Assembly (NCBI GenBank): GCA_020736575.1 | Contig: JAGPYM010000003.1 | Coordinates: forward strand, 558,001 to 622,000 | Direction: 5' to 3' | DNA: 64,000 bases | Source of the DNA: Thelonectria olida | Lineage: Eukaryota; Ascomycota; Sordariomycetes; Hypocreales; Nectriaceae | Part shown: piece after piece, positions 1 to 10,664 of the stretch | How the letters are laid out: the number at the start of each line of letters is the position of its first letter | Numbering within the stretch: the first letter of the stretch is position 1 | Made by a program: the position numbers and the translations under genes | Notes under the pieces: generated by a model | Database searches by the model: none | What the model was told of the DNA's origin: nothing | Seen by the model: only the letters and a program-made list of their open reading frames with translations

Positions 1-119
1 GTGAAGGGACGAATACCAATCGGACCACCGTGTGCAGTCTCTCTCGACATGCACTCTCGCTAGATAGCATCACCTCTTCCACATCTTGGGCCCCGCTCTC
101 GGCGCCTTGGCCGAGGTGC

Positions 120-879
120 TCATTCATCATCACTTGTCGTATCAACAACTCGAAGACCAGCACCTTTCTTTGCAGCTGCTTCGGCCACTTTCCTCAATTG
201 TTGCCGCTTCCCAACCTCAGAGACCAAGCCCTTGAGGTAAACTTCAGCTTGCACTGTTGCACTATACGCAGCAGGAGTCCAGTTCCAGATATTGCGCTTC
301 TCCACGTCGGCGCCTGCAGCTAGCAGCGTGCGTAACACCAATAGGTTTCCGTTGCCGCTGGCAAAGTGCAGTGCTGTGTTTCCTTCAATGTCGGCGCGAC
401 GAACTGCATCGGTAGGTCCGCCAGGGACATACGTTAGCAGCAGCTGGAGGATAGTGTCATATCCGCCGAGACTGGCCTCCATGATGGCGTCGCGACCGCG
501 AATGTCGCGGCGGAGGATGCAACTCTTGTCGGTCTCACAAAGGAGATGGACGACCTCGGTATTCCCGGCGCCAGCAGCGAGCATCAAGGCTGTTTGGTGG
601 TTCTCATTGAGTGCGGGACAGGGGTCTTCATGGCCGGCTTCGAGAAGCACGGCGCAAATATCGTGGTGGCCTAGGGATGCGGCGAGATGGAGGTTCGAGT
701 TGGACAAGCCGGAGGGGGAGGAGTCGGGGTTATGTACGAGCGAGGGATGCGACTTGAGAATACGACGGAGGAGAGTGGCATCGTTGGCGTGGATGGCCCG
801 GCGGATACGGATCGACGGCTCAATCCTAAGAGCAACCACGTTTAGCTTGCGTTGCATGATATCATATGCAGACTCACAT
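120..879 (-). CDS. AVO2: Ankyrin-repeat protein, probable TORC2 subunit Avo2
   Basis: The preferred model is complement(join(120..825,878..879)), 235 aa, with a 52-nt intron (GTGAGT..GCTAAAC..TTAG) that splits the start codon AT|G. The protein then opens MIEPSIRIRRAI, which resembles the start of yeast Avo2 as I recall it (M..EPSVRLREAI). Four to five ankyrin units follow from about residue 30 to 185, with cores such as NLHLAASLGHHDIC, TALMLAAGAGNTEVV and TALHFASGNGNLLVL. The tail is short, basic and then acidic (TTSDDE). Avo2 is a peripheral, non-essential subunit of TOR complex 2, which signals at the plasma membrane. Without splicing the frame is also open from 896, giving 258 aa with 22-23 extra N-terminal residues. 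The ankyrin fold is certain; the Avo2 identity rests on the N terminus and overall size, since yeast Avo2 has a longer tail. Confidence 0.62.
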
Positions 880-896
880 GGTGGACGATATGTCAT
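824..896 (-). promoter_or_regulatory. Possible splice-dependent 6-codon uORF overlapping the Avo2-like start
   Basis: If the 826-877 intron is removed, the upstream ATG at 896 reads MTYRPP and stops at a TGA built across the splice junction. That TGA overlaps the main start as ATGA. If the intron is kept, the same ATG is in frame with the ankyrin protein. This is read directly from the sequence; any translational effect is inference. Confidence 0.4.
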
Positions 897-1688
897 GGCG
901 GCCGAGTCGGGAGCGCAGAGAGCATGTCACGGGATGCCACGCGCGAGGTATCGAGGAGGGACGAGGTCGGGAAGAAGGAGAAGAGATGGTGGTGATGACG
1001 AGGGCGAAGCTTTAGGTTCAGCTGGTTGCGGAGACTCATCATGAAACACGACACGACCATGACGCCCAACGAGTTGGCGGGGTTTAGTTAGTGGCTGCCC
1101 GCAGAGGATCGACCCACTGCCGGGCCCGGATTGTAGGGGACGCATGCGCTGGGGCCGACGTCTGGTGGTTCCTTCCCTGTGGATATTGTCGAGAGCAGTC
1201 GCACTTCCTTCAATTAGGCTCACAAGTTGCCATGCTAACAACTCACTCCGATAAGGTAATAACAACAAGAAGATGATAGTCCTTAGGTAGGTATCCGGGC
1301 TCTGGGCGAGCTACTTAGGTACCTAGGTAGGTATATAGTAGAGTCGCACGTCAGTCAACGAGGCAGGCTCCTCATAAACATCCGTCTTATCAGTGCAGGT
1401 GCAAAGCAATCATGGACCGCATATCAATTCTGGAGAAGGTCGCGACTGCCTTCGTATTGATTCGCTGAAATCACCATGTTCCTGGTTTCCCCGTCTCGAT
1501 AGGGAAGCTGCCCTGAGAATCGTAAAAGACCCTTTGCGGCAACCGCTTCCAGGCAATAAAGCCGCTGGTGAGATTAAAAGGATGAGTTTCCCGGTTCCCC
1601 TCATCGTTCACACTCTCTCCGCAACATTCTCGCAGCACTTCATCACACCGCATTCATATCAACTGTTATCGTTGACCATTGCCTCAAA
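897..1688. other. Intergenic, divergent promoter region
   Basis: This is the shared upstream region of the Avo2-like gene (leftward) and the DUF885 gene (rightward). It holds a short direct repetition of TAGGTAGGTA-like units near 1284-1335. The ORFs here on either strand have no recognisable domain, and I see no RNA gene. Confidence 0.6.
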
Positions 1689-3473
1689 ATGTCCATTCTT
1701 GTTGAATCTCTCGGGGAGTCCTGGGAAGCCTTGCCTCCTTCCAATCCCACTCAATACAACGAATCCATGCAGGATCGTATTCGGAGGGTACGATCCGACC
1801 TGAGTGATATACTCGAGTTCTACAACATTACCATCTCCCTAAAGCGATATCGAAGACTCGACCAGTTCTACCTCGCTGAATTCAAATCCCTGAAGCAAGT
1901 TCCGTTCGACAAGCTCTCACAGCAAGACAAGGTAGATTATCTCCTACTGCGAAACTTCCTGAATCGGGAGCGAGATCAATTGGTTCTGGAAAAGAGAGAA
2001 AGAAATCTGGAACTGTTGGAGTCCTTTTATCCATTGATAATAGAGATTTGTGAGTTGCGCCAATCCGTCGAGGAGGTGAAGGGAGAGGTAGCAGCCACAA
2101 CTTTCGACTTGATCAAACGCCGTGTACGGGTGGCTCAGGATCTAGACTTGCACGCCAAGAAAGACGTCATCTACAAGTCGATTCAGATTCTCACCGAACT
2201 TCGTAATCATTTGCGCGAATTCTACCAATTCTATCACTCCTATGACCCCGAGTTTGACTGGTGGGCAAAGGCGCCCTGGTATGAAGTGGATGCTGCTCTC
2301 GCAGACTACACCTCGACTCTGGAGAGAAAGCTACATCCAAAAGGCAAAGAAGATGAAATCATGGGCGAACCTATTGGAAGGGCAAGACTCCTGGTCGAGC
2401 TTGACAAAGAGCTGATTCCATATACCCCAGAGGAACTCATCAAGTATGCAGAGACGACGTACCAGTGGTGTCTAAACGAAATGCAAAAGGCGGCGCAGGA
2501 AATGGGCTTCGAGCGAAACGAGTGGATGACGGCACTCAGCAGAGTCAAATTGCAATACACAGATCCGGGAAAGCAACCGCAGCTGGTGAAAAGACTCGCC
2601 CTCGAAGGGAAAGAATTCGTTGAGAAACACGATCTCGTCACGGTGCCCGATGTTTGTCACGAGACATACCGCATGTTCATGATGGCTGCTGAGCGCCAAA
2701 AGGAGTCTCCCTTCTTCCTCGGCGGCCCGTCGATCATCGTCTCATACCCCACAGCAGAGATGAGCTACCAGGACAAGTTGATGGTCATGAAGGGAAACAA
2801 CAAGCATTTCGCACGCGCCACGGCCTTCCACGAGCTCATCCCAGGGCACAGACTCCAGCTCTACATGGCCGAACGACACAACACCCACCGCCAAATGTTT
2901 GAGACTCCCTTCTACGTCGAAGGCTGGGCCATGTATTGGGAGCTCCTATTTTGGAAGATGGGCAACTTTTTCAAGACACCCGAGGACCGAATAGGGACCA
3001 TCTTTTGGAGGATGCACCGCTGTGCTCGCATCATCTTCTCGCTCAAGTTCCATCTTGGGCAAATGTCGGCCCAAGACTGCGTCGAGATGCTCGTCAATGT
3101 TGTGGGACATGAACGAGCCAATGCGGAAGCCGAGGTCAGGAGATCATTCAAGGGCGACTATCCACCATTGTATCAAATCGGGTACATGATCGGTGCGGTC
3201 CAGCTGTTTGAGCTGCGAAAAGAGGTCTTGGACAGAGGCGTCATGGGCGAGAAGGAGTTTCATGATCAAGTCTTACGGGAGAACACGATGTCCATCGAGC
3301 TGCTCCGGGCGTTGCTGCTCAATCTCAATCTCACGCCTGATTACAAGTCTCAATGGAAGTTCCTCGACACGCCCGACCAGACGACGCAGCATCCTCGGGG
3401 CTACATTGGCGGTGTTAGTTCTGAAGAACCCTCATGGTTTTTTGCTGAGGAGACGAGGAGCAAAAGCTTTTAG
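1689..3473 (+). CDS. DUF885 family protein, putative metallopeptidase
   Basis: This is a single-exon protein of 594 aa. It matches the DUF885 family (Pfam PF05960), whose members carry a gluzincin-like zinc motif and are often annotated as putative peptidases. The visible signature is FHELIPGH at about residues 378-385 (an HExxxGH-type motif), followed about 30 residues later by YVEGWAMYWE, whose Glu is the expected third zinc ligand. A C-terminal region with the family's Gln/Tyr-rich pattern (YQIGYMIGA) is also present. There is no signal peptide or membrane helix, so a cytosolic location is likely. The substrate is unknown. The start at 1689 is the first ATG of the conserved frame and follows a CT-rich leader. 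The gene converges on the coiled-coil gene to its right, with about 200 bp between the stop codons. Confidence 0.85.
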   Translation: MSILVESLGESWEALPPSNPTQYNESMQDRIRRVRSDLSDILEFYNITISLKRYRRLDQFYLAEFKSLKQVPFDKLSQQDKVDYLLLRNFLNRERDQLVLEKRERNLELLESFYPLIIEICELRQSVEEVKGEVAATTFDLIKRRVRVAQDLDLHAKKDVIYKSIQILTELRNHLREFYQFYHSYDPEFDWWAKAPWYEVDAALADYTSTLERKLHPKGKEDEIMGEPIGRARLLVELDKELIPYTPEELIKYAETTYQWCLNEMQKAAQEMGFERNEWMTALSRVKLQYTDPGKQPQLVKRLALEGKEFVEKHDLVTVPDVCHETYRMFMMAAERQKESPFFLGGPSIIVSYPTAEMSYQDKLMVMKGNNKHFARATAFHELIPGHRLQLYMAERHNTHRQMFETPFYVEGWAMYWELLFWKMGNFFKTPEDRIGTIFWRMHRCARIIFSLKFHLGQMSAQDCVEMLVNVVGHERANAEAEVRRSFKGDYPPLYQIGYMIGAVQLFELRKEVLDRGVMGEKEFHDQVLRENTMSIELLRALLLNLNLTPDYKSQWKFLDTPDQTTQHPRGYIGGVSSEEPSWFFAEETRSKSF

Positions 3474-3680
3474 ACCTCCTTGGGCGTATATTTAAATGGG
3501 CAAAAGCGTTGGAACTGGGTCTCTCTTTTGGAGACGCATGTAAATAGATGACAAGCGTTGATATTGGAAGACCTCTCTTTTGGAGGTGTATGGTGCATTA
3601 CAAAGGAGACTATTCTTATTAACGAAGGTATAATAAACGCCGGTTCCTTTTCCCAACCTGCATGTATGGTGGCAACTTGC

Positions 3681-5831
3681 TTAAAACATCTCGACCTCAT
3701 CTTCATCCAACAATCCCATGCCGCTGTCGTAGCCGCGGCGTCGTTTTTGACTGCGTCCTTGAGTGAGTCCCCCAGCAAAGTAATTTTGCCCGGCCACGGT
3801 CTTGGTCGGAGGAGATCCACGCGGCGTATCCGATTCCTTTTCCTCGGGCTCGTCATCACTTCTCGGGCGCTTCCTTGGTGAGTTGAGGAAATCTTGGCTC
3901 ATTTGCAACAGCCTCTGTAGCTCTGCCTTCATCGACTCAATCACTGCCTTGGCATTGCTCCTTTCTCCATCCATCTCGGTCTGGAGACTGCCGTTCTCTA
4001 CGCGGAGAGTCAGGACCGTCTCGTGGGCTATTCGGAGTGACTCGTTAACGCGGTCGATTTCGCCGCGGAGCTCAACGACTCTGGCATCGCGGACGGCCAG
4101 GTCGTGGCCGTGCTTGTGGTGTAGGCCTGTCACTTCGTTTGACTTGGCTTCTTGCAGTTCCGTCATTTGGGTCTGAAGGTCAGCTGTGCGTTGCAGGGCG
4201 CTGGTCAGCTTCGTTTCCAGCTCAGCAATGACGTCTTCTTTTTTGCATAGTACGCGGCGGTTTGACTCAACCTGGGCGTGGTGGGTTGCGTTGGAGTCGC
4301 GGTGGTCTTGCTCCATCTGCTGGATGAGCTTCTCCAGCTCGGTAATGTCGCGGACGTAGCCGTCGACGGCGCCCTTGAGCCTCTCGTTGGCGACTTCGAG
4401 CTCTTTGATTCGGGCAATCTTTTCGCTGATGAGCTTCTCGGCCTTGGACATTTCGGCCTTGAGGCCGTCCATGACGGACACGCGGGCGTCGAGCTGTTTA
4501 CGTAGGGAGAGTTCGATCTGGTGGTATTCGTCAATGGAGTCTTCGTCTTCCTTTGCGCGCTTGGCCATGGCGCGCAGACGGGTGAGCATGAGGTCGAGGA
4601 CTTCGGCGCCGCGCGACGTAAGCGGCAGCGTGATCTCGCCGGGCGTGAGGTACTCGAGTTCTAGGCGGGCGGCGCGGAAACCAGAGGTGAGAGAAATGAT
4701 CATTTCAGAGGCATCGTTGCCGGCGAAACCCAGGTCGCCAATGGCTGACTTGAGCTGGTCGAGGGCGCAGGTTCGGTCTGACATGGTTCGCAGCAGACGT
4801 TGGACAAGCGTCTCGACATCTTCTAGTGGGGTATCGGAAGCGGAAGGCCTCTTGCTCAGCTCGGGCGCGTTTTCAGAGATGTTCTTGAGGAGTCTGTCAC
4901 TGATGAGCTTGTAAGAGTCGAGAGTGTCGGCAAGCTTGTCGACTTCGCGGTGAAGCGATCCGACCTCTGCCTCCAGCTCGTGTTGCTTAGGATCCGGGAA
5001 AGAGGCTTGGACAGCAGCATGGGACTGGGGTGTGGGAGCAGACCGAGACGCTCGGAAACATGGCGTTCCAGGTATCGGAGGACTGGTGGCTGGGGGAGTT
5101 GGAAACGAGGATCTCGCCCTCGAGGGAGTGCTACAAGCCAACTGCGCCACGGTCTCGTCGCCAAACTCCTCTTCGTCAGCGAGCATATCAATAAAGTCGT
5201 CGGCGGCAAACGGATCTCGCCCTGAAAGCGTCCAGTTGTAGCCTCGGCTTTGATCCGACTGTGCAGACTGTGCAGCAGACTTCTTGGCGAGTTCGTCTTT
5301 GAGATCCTCGACCTGCTGCTCGAGGTCCCATACGCGATCCGTATCCATGATAATAGTGGCGTTCTGAAGTTCGTAGATTTCTCTGTCGCGGGCTTTGACT
5401 TCTGCCTTGAGCCGGACGATTTCTGCCTTTGTTTCTTGCGCTCTCTTGCGCTTCTCCTGCTGGATAGTGTTCATCTCTTCGCTCAGGCCATTGCGGCGGA
5501 TGCGGCGCTGGATACGACCGTCGAGGACCTGACGAAGGGGGAGAAAGGTGAGCTCTCCGCTGAGAGGCACGGCTGAACTTGAAGAGACATTGTTGTTCCC
5601 AACTGGGGCGGATGAATGGCGACGCTTGGGAGTGTTGACGGCGACACGGCGGATCATGGGTGTCAAGCCACTGGAGAGACCTGGGTCGGAGATGCGCACA
5701 CGCTTTTTGACACCTCGTCTGGGGGTTTTGGCTGCGGAAACTCGAGGTCCTGAAGCATCGGGGCAGGATTCAGAGACCCCGATGCTGCGACGCGTCCGCC
5801 GCAAAGCGATAGGCAAGTCGAGGTTGTCCAT
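3681..5831 (-). CDS. Large nuclear coiled-coil protein, function not recognised
   Basis: The protein is 716 aa if it starts at MDNLDLPIALRR. The same frame stays open 88 codons further up to 6095, but that stretch looks like leader sequence. The first ~130 residues are basic and Ser/Pro-rich with RRTRRS and KTPRRGVKKRVRISDP, consistent with nuclear localisation and CDK-like sites. Heptad-rich segments at about 140-215 and 315-670 predict long coiled coils, separated by an acidic and Pro-rich stretch (DMLADEEEFGDE, then TPPATSPPIPGTP). The C terminus has PRKRPRSDDEPEE and QKRRRGYDSG, again nuclear-like, and ends acidic. The composition suits a kinetochore, spindle-pole or chromosome-structure protein, but I cannot name a family. 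Two exact FLEX-type forkhead motifs lie upstream. Confidence 0.75.
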   Translation of the reverse strand: MDNLDLPIALRRTRRSIGVSESCPDASGPRVSAAKTPRRGVKKRVRISDPGLSSGLTPMIRRVAVNTPKRRHSSAPVGNNNVSSSSAVPLSGELTFLPLRQVLDGRIQRRIRRNGLSEEMNTIQQEKRKRAQETKAEIVRLKAEVKARDREIYELQNATIIMDTDRVWDLEQQVEDLKDELAKKSAAQSAQSDQSRGYNWTLSGRDPFAADDFIDMLADEEEFGDETVAQLACSTPSRARSSFPTPPATSPPIPGTPCFRASRSAPTPQSHAAVQASFPDPKQHELEAEVGSLHREVDKLADTLDSYKLISDRLLKNISENAPELSKRPSASDTPLEDVETLVQRLLRTMSDRTCALDQLKSAIGDLGFAGNDASEMIISLTSGFRAARLELEYLTPGEITLPLTSRGAEVLDLMLTRLRAMAKRAKEDEDSIDEYHQIELSLRKQLDARVSVMDGLKAEMSKAEKLISEKIARIKELEVANERLKGAVDGYVRDITELEKLIQQMEQDHRDSNATHHAQVESNRRVLCKKEDVIAELETKLTSALQRTADLQTQMTELQEAKSNEVTGLHHKHGHDLAVRDARVVELRGEIDRVNESLRIAHETVLTLRVENGSLQTEMDGERSNAKAVIESMKAELQRLLQMSQDFLNSPRKRPRSDDEPEEKESDTPRGSPPTKTVAGQNYFAGGLTQGRSQKRRRGYDSGMGLLDEDEVEMF

Positions 5832-6082
5832 GATGACGGTGGTGGGGGTGGGATGCAGCAGAGCAAAGGCCAACTCAACGGTGTAAAACAAACGCACAAC
5901 TAACACGGCCACAAAACAAACGTATTTGCGGTTGGACGAAAAAAGCAGAAACAGGGCCGCGGAAAGGGGCCTGTATATGCTTTTCAAGACAAAAGAGTAT
6001 CGCGAAAGCAGGTCTCTTCCAGGTAAACATGGATGCACGGAGACGTGTTCGCGACGTTTGTGTGGACGAGGAGGAGCAGGCA

Positions 6083-6091
6083 TTTGTTTAC
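6083..6091 (-). promoter_or_regulatory. FLEX/forkhead-type motif
   Basis: TTTGTTTAC on the plus strand reads GTAAACAAA on the minus strand, the coding strand of the coiled-coil gene. It lies about 250 nt upstream of that gene's start. In fission yeast this 9-mer is bound by forkhead regulators of mitotic and meiotic genes; its use here is inferred. Confidence 0.35.
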
Positions 6092-6545
6092 ACATTTCCT
6101 GTAGCGGTTTAGCGCGGGGCGGGTCCGGGATACCGTCCTGACCGTCCTTGCGGCCCCACGGCCCCCGCGATTGACAGCAGCCAATGGATTCGGACGGATC
6201 AAGGATTGGGCAAAACGGCGGCCACGCTCAACCCCTGGCGATGCGCGGACCCTGTCGAGAAGAGGCTCGGGAATCTGTCGGTGGGGCAGTCGACCGTGAA
6301 TGCGGCGTGCTTGTTTTGGTGGTGAGCGCACCGCGGGGAGCATGGCCTGATCACGGCTGCCATGTTCGCGTCGACTACTGCGCTATGGCCTATCTCAGGG
6401 ATAGGGGGATAAACAGAGGATCGAGAGAATGTGGAAACTCACGATGAACGGCCGGGCATTTGGATGTGAGACTCGAGGCCGTAGAAACCGCCATTGTGGT
6501 GGATAGGTCTCCAAGGAGAATCGTTGCTATCCAACCAGTTTGTTT

Positions 6546-6554
6546 GTAAACAAA
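6546..6554 (+). promoter_or_regulatory. Second FLEX/forkhead-type motif
   Basis: An exact GTAAACAAA lies within TTTGTAAACAAAG, about 715 nt upstream of the coiled-coil gene start and in the opposite orientation to the first copy. Which of the two flanking genes it serves is unknown. Confidence 0.3.
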
Positions 6555-7403
6555 GCGTGCGTGTATACGCATAAAGGCACGTCGTAACGCGTCGATCGAA
6601 AGACCTCTGATATGTATTCACCAGATGCACCAAGCAGAAGCACCATGTTTCTGCATCCCGAGTCTCCCATTGCTCAACAGAACCCCCACATGGAAACATC
6701 ACGGTCGCTCTGCTGTAGCCTCATTGATGTGCAGCATGGCTAGGGTCTCCCTCGTCCGCATATCGAGGTTCCATCCACCCACCAGCTCTCCCCACCTCTT
6801 CTGCATCAGTCTATTTCAGGCTTCACCTCTGATCTGGGAATGGAAACGTCGTATGCAAGAACAGTGGCGTTATAAGCTTACGGGTGGCACTGTGTTTGTC
6901 TCCGGATTCCAGGCACCCGCTCGCACTCGAGCTGGGACGGGACGGAGCCGAGAATTCTGGGGCACACGGCGCCACGAGCCATCAGCATCAAACAGTCAAA
7001 GCGCCCAAATCCAAGACAAAACATGCAGAATTCATTCTCCAATTGTGAGCCCCAGGAGCGTAAGCTTCTGTTAGTGGTGACAATGATGCTTCCTAGCAAG
7101 TAGACAGATCCAAGCGCCGTGTTGTGGTTTTCATTGTGAAAAGAGTCACTCAGGAAAAAAGCACCGAATTGCGTACCCATTCGCCGAATGCACACACACC
7201 GACTCATTCTCACATGGATGACTAATGCCCTCATCGTACGTACCTCGACTAGCCGGCGCAAACCATCTCCAACCCACACCGAAGCAAGACTTTCGCTTCA
7301 CCCGAAAGAACAGCAATAACAATGTCTCCATAAGCGGCGTTTCCAGCTCTTTTTTTGGGACCGCCTTTTTGCGTTGCATTCCACGTTTTCCCATGCAGGA
7401 ACA

Positions 7404-9573
7404 ATGATGCCCTCGAAGCAGGTCAAGTTCGTCGCCTCGGATCCCAGCAGGGGCGGGTTACCCGTGAAACGAAAACAAGTCCAACACGCATGTAGCGCAT
7501 GCCGTCGCAAAAAGGTGAGCGTACTTCGATACATGTCATTTACTCTGCTAACTCAGCTGAAGCGACGATGCATCCATGCGGATGATTATGAAGAGCCAAC
7601 CACCATCACAGTCCCGCCTCCGTCCGAGGAGCCGGTTAGCCAAGACTCCCCCTCACAAACCTCGTAAGTCCGTGTCTGTGTCTCACTTTGCTTTGCATCT
7701 TGACTCATTTCTCAATAGTCCGTCTTCTACGGGGCTGAATGCAGCTTCCCGAACACGACTCACGGGTGTCGACGGCCACGGTGTTTCCAGAAGAAATTCC
7801 TCCGTCGTTCGCTATGATGAAGCGCCGTCTCCTCTGCCAGCCAACCTTCCGCCGGGGCCACCATCTCTCAACCCCTCAAAGCCGCAGTCCTCGCGGTTCG
7901 TCGGTGACTTGAATCCCGAGGGCATGTTTGTCGAGGCCACCGGCTCGGCATCTGCCCGCGCAACGTCGCAAAAAGGCGATGTCGGCATTTGGCTGTCCTC
8001 TGCCGTTCCTGGTTCTGGACAAGGATCCCAGTTTGTCACATCGCGACCGCCTCAAATCATGGACCAGTTTCTTCTTCCCTTTGTAAAAGAGCATTGCTTA
8101 TCGTGTCTTCCGCCCGTCAAGGAGTATCGAAAGCTTAAGCATGCCTTTCTTCAAAAAGTACACCCAATATTTCCCATCATCCCAGAGTCGGCCTTGGAAG
8201 GCACCTCGGACAATCCAAATGACATAGTTATGCGGCAGTTGGTTTGTCTAGCTGCGGCTCCAGATTCTGAAATGGCCCCGTATCTGATTCTCAAAGACCG
8301 CGGGTCAGCCCCCCTCTCCTGTCAGGACTTTATGCAGGCCATGTCCTCTGCCGTTCGGGCCGTTCTGGAGACAAGCATCATCCCCGACAGAGTCGTTCAT
8401 ATCAGAGCTCTAGTCATGCTTTCCCTTTATACGCAGCCAAACAGTGCCGAGGAGGCTGATCTCCCCGCTCAGCTCGGCGGTCGGGCTGTGCATCATATTC
8501 AGACGCTCGGATTGCACCTTTTACGCTACGAGTCTCCTAATGGCGAAGACTTTGAGACGCTTTTCTGCGCCGTGTGGGCCGTCGACAGGATCAATGCCGC
8601 GTTTTACGGAAGACCTTGTCTGATGCACGAGCGAGATATCGGAGCTAACCTGGATGGTTGCATCAAGAATCGTCCCCCGTGTTTCCGTCTTTTACTTTCA
8701 GTGTGCCAGTGGCTTGACCAAGTCATCGAGCTCTATCGTCCAGGGCCGAGCGCTGAGACATCTGACTTTGAAAAGGTGGTGTACATTGACCTCCCGGTTC
8801 TCGAGGCCATGATTGTGGATGCCGATGCCCTCAAGGTTGCCACCCCATTGATAGGTAAGTCGGCTCATTGACAACGGTGGGTGCTGCTAACGCTTGATGT
8901 AGCAACAATAGAAACATTTTACCATGCCGTCATCATCTTGTCATGCCGACTTCCACGTCCCGGAACCCGAACCGCAGCGTCAACTCTCCCTCCTGCATCA
9001 GCCAACGCACGTCGCTCGCTAGCAGCAGAGCGGATAGCGCATGCCGTTCCGCGAGATAACCTCAGCCCAGTCCCTTTCGTTCCCTACGCCGTATCCCTCG
9101 CCCTGAGTGTCGAGTATCGCAAGATGCGACATAGTCGCCTGCCCATGTTCCGCGCAAGGGCGATGCACGCCTTCAACCGCAATTGCGAGATGCTTAGGAA
9201 GTTTGGCGAATACTATTGGAGCGCAAGTGTCGTGGCCGGACTGGGCGAGAGAGTGTTGAAGGAAATGGAGAGAGCCGCCAACACGCTCACAAAGGACATT
9301 ACTCCTCCTCCGCCAGAAACACCTGGTTCGGGTCCATCATCTCAAGCAACACCGCGACCTGCTGGGCCGCCAGTAACAGAGACTCCAGTACTCGGTTCGA
9401 CAATAGGGGTCGATAATGTTGACTTTTCTCTTGTCGATGCCATCTCTGGACGAGACGTTTTCGGACACATTGATCCCAACTTTGACCTGAACGCTGTTGA
9501 GGACGCTCTGGAAGCCAACCTGGACATTGGGCTCCCGTTCAACTGGGGAGACTGGGGTCAATTTGCCACGTAA
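7404..9573 (+). CDS. Fungal-specific transcription factor with atypical N-terminal Cys cluster
   Basis: The model is join(7404..7514,7563..7663,7719..8854,8903..9573), 672 aa, with three 48-55 nt introns that keep frame. The N terminus reads KRKQVQHACSACRRKKRRC, a basic C-x2-C-x6-C half of a Zn2Cys6 DNA-binding domain. An alternative acceptor 6 nt earlier would insert LK into it. No second C-x2-C-x6-C follows. The middle of the protein matches the fungal transcription-factor domain (Pfam PF04082): HPIFPIIPESAL, RALVMLSLYTQ, GGRAVHHIQTLGLHLLRYE and the WAVDRINAAFYGRP signature. The C terminus is acidic and hydrophobic (FGHIDPNFDLNAVEDAL, NWGDWGQFAT), a plausible activation region. The target pathway is unknown. 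An ATG directly precedes the chosen one-codon-later alternative at 7407. Confidence 0.85.
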
Positions 9574-10664
9574 AGGATTCTGCTTGAAGACGAGTTGTCA
9601 GATTCTCTGTTACGGGCATTACACCGCATCGTGCCACGCCCTTTGCGATTAGTCGCGGAGCCATCTTTCATGGACGAAGTCATGCAGACGCACACCAAGG
9701 GGACGGGACCAGTACACACAGATGCGACCTCGAATCGATTCGGTCGCAGGCCGGTCCTCCATCGACGTGAGCATGAGAAATTAAACCTTCACTCGAATCC
9801 GCAGCTGGCGCTGGCGAAAAGAAGACGCTGAACAAGCTGGCAAGTCAACAAGACGGTAGCGAATGACACACTCACCCTAATCTAAGGCCTACGTTGCTTA
9901 TGCGCTAGATACCGCATGACAGTACGACCTGGACAATGCCTGGGGACCTAATATCCCGACATATCACGCATATGTCCACCTCCGATGAGCTTTTTCAGCT
10001 GCGGCCCGATCATCCTTCGATCCTAACTGCCGTACTATTCACTGCTTCCGCTCTGATGCCTGATGAGCTGAAGTTCAAAAATCCGCCCAACGAAAGACGG
10101 CCAATACATCCATAGTAATGCACCCCCAGACCATTATAAAACGACGCCCGGCTTCAGTGGTCATATTCCGGGACGTTGTTTTCAGTAAACGAATAGTGCT
10201 CCAATCGCTCATCTCAGCGGCGATGGAAACAACATCTTGGGAGGACTAGGGCTAACGTGACAAATCGGGGCAGCTTGAGCGATGCTGACGAGCGGCGATA
10301 CCGATGGTTACTCGAAGCAGCATAACCCCCCCGATGTTATTGACCCGACGGCATCCTTTCTGCTTAGGAAACCTCGCCAGACGCCCTACCAATAGAATCC
10401 ATGGAGGGCGTATTCTTGGGTCGGCTCATGACGGCGTCCCGGACCATCTCCCCCCACACCTTGTCAGCTTCTATCATTTTACCCTTTTAGGATCAAGATC
10501 CACAGAAGGTGCCTTGAGGCTCAGCACAACATGGATCTTGGCCACAATCTAAACTTGACAGCAAAAGCTTGGCCAATGTTTTGTCCCATTCGGGAAGTCG
10601 TTGGGATGATCGGCTGCGCTGAGAAGCATGATGGTTCTCGATAAAAAGCCCAAGATGGACCGAC
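9574..10664. other. Intergenic, no gene seen
   Basis: This holds the 3' flank of the transcription factor and the 5' flank of the EH-domain gene. The ORFs in this stretch are short and lack similarity I can recognise. No RNA gene or clear repeat was seen. Confidence 0.55.

Larger units (their letters stand above)
5832..7403. other. Intergenic, divergent promoter region
   Basis: This lies between the coiled-coil gene (leftward) and the transcription-factor gene (rightward). Apart from two forkhead-type motifs I see no gene. The short ORFs lack domains and overlap each other on both strands. Confidence 0.6.

Noticed and set aside
292..1044. 250-aa plus-strand ORF
   Set aside because: It is the antisense shadow of the ankyrin gene and shows no domain.
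5832..6095. 88-codon in-frame N-terminal extension of the coiled-coil protein
   Set aside because: The composition (Cys-, Phe- and Leu-rich, like translated leader) differs sharply from the protein. MDNLDLPIALRR is a better start, although the frame is open.
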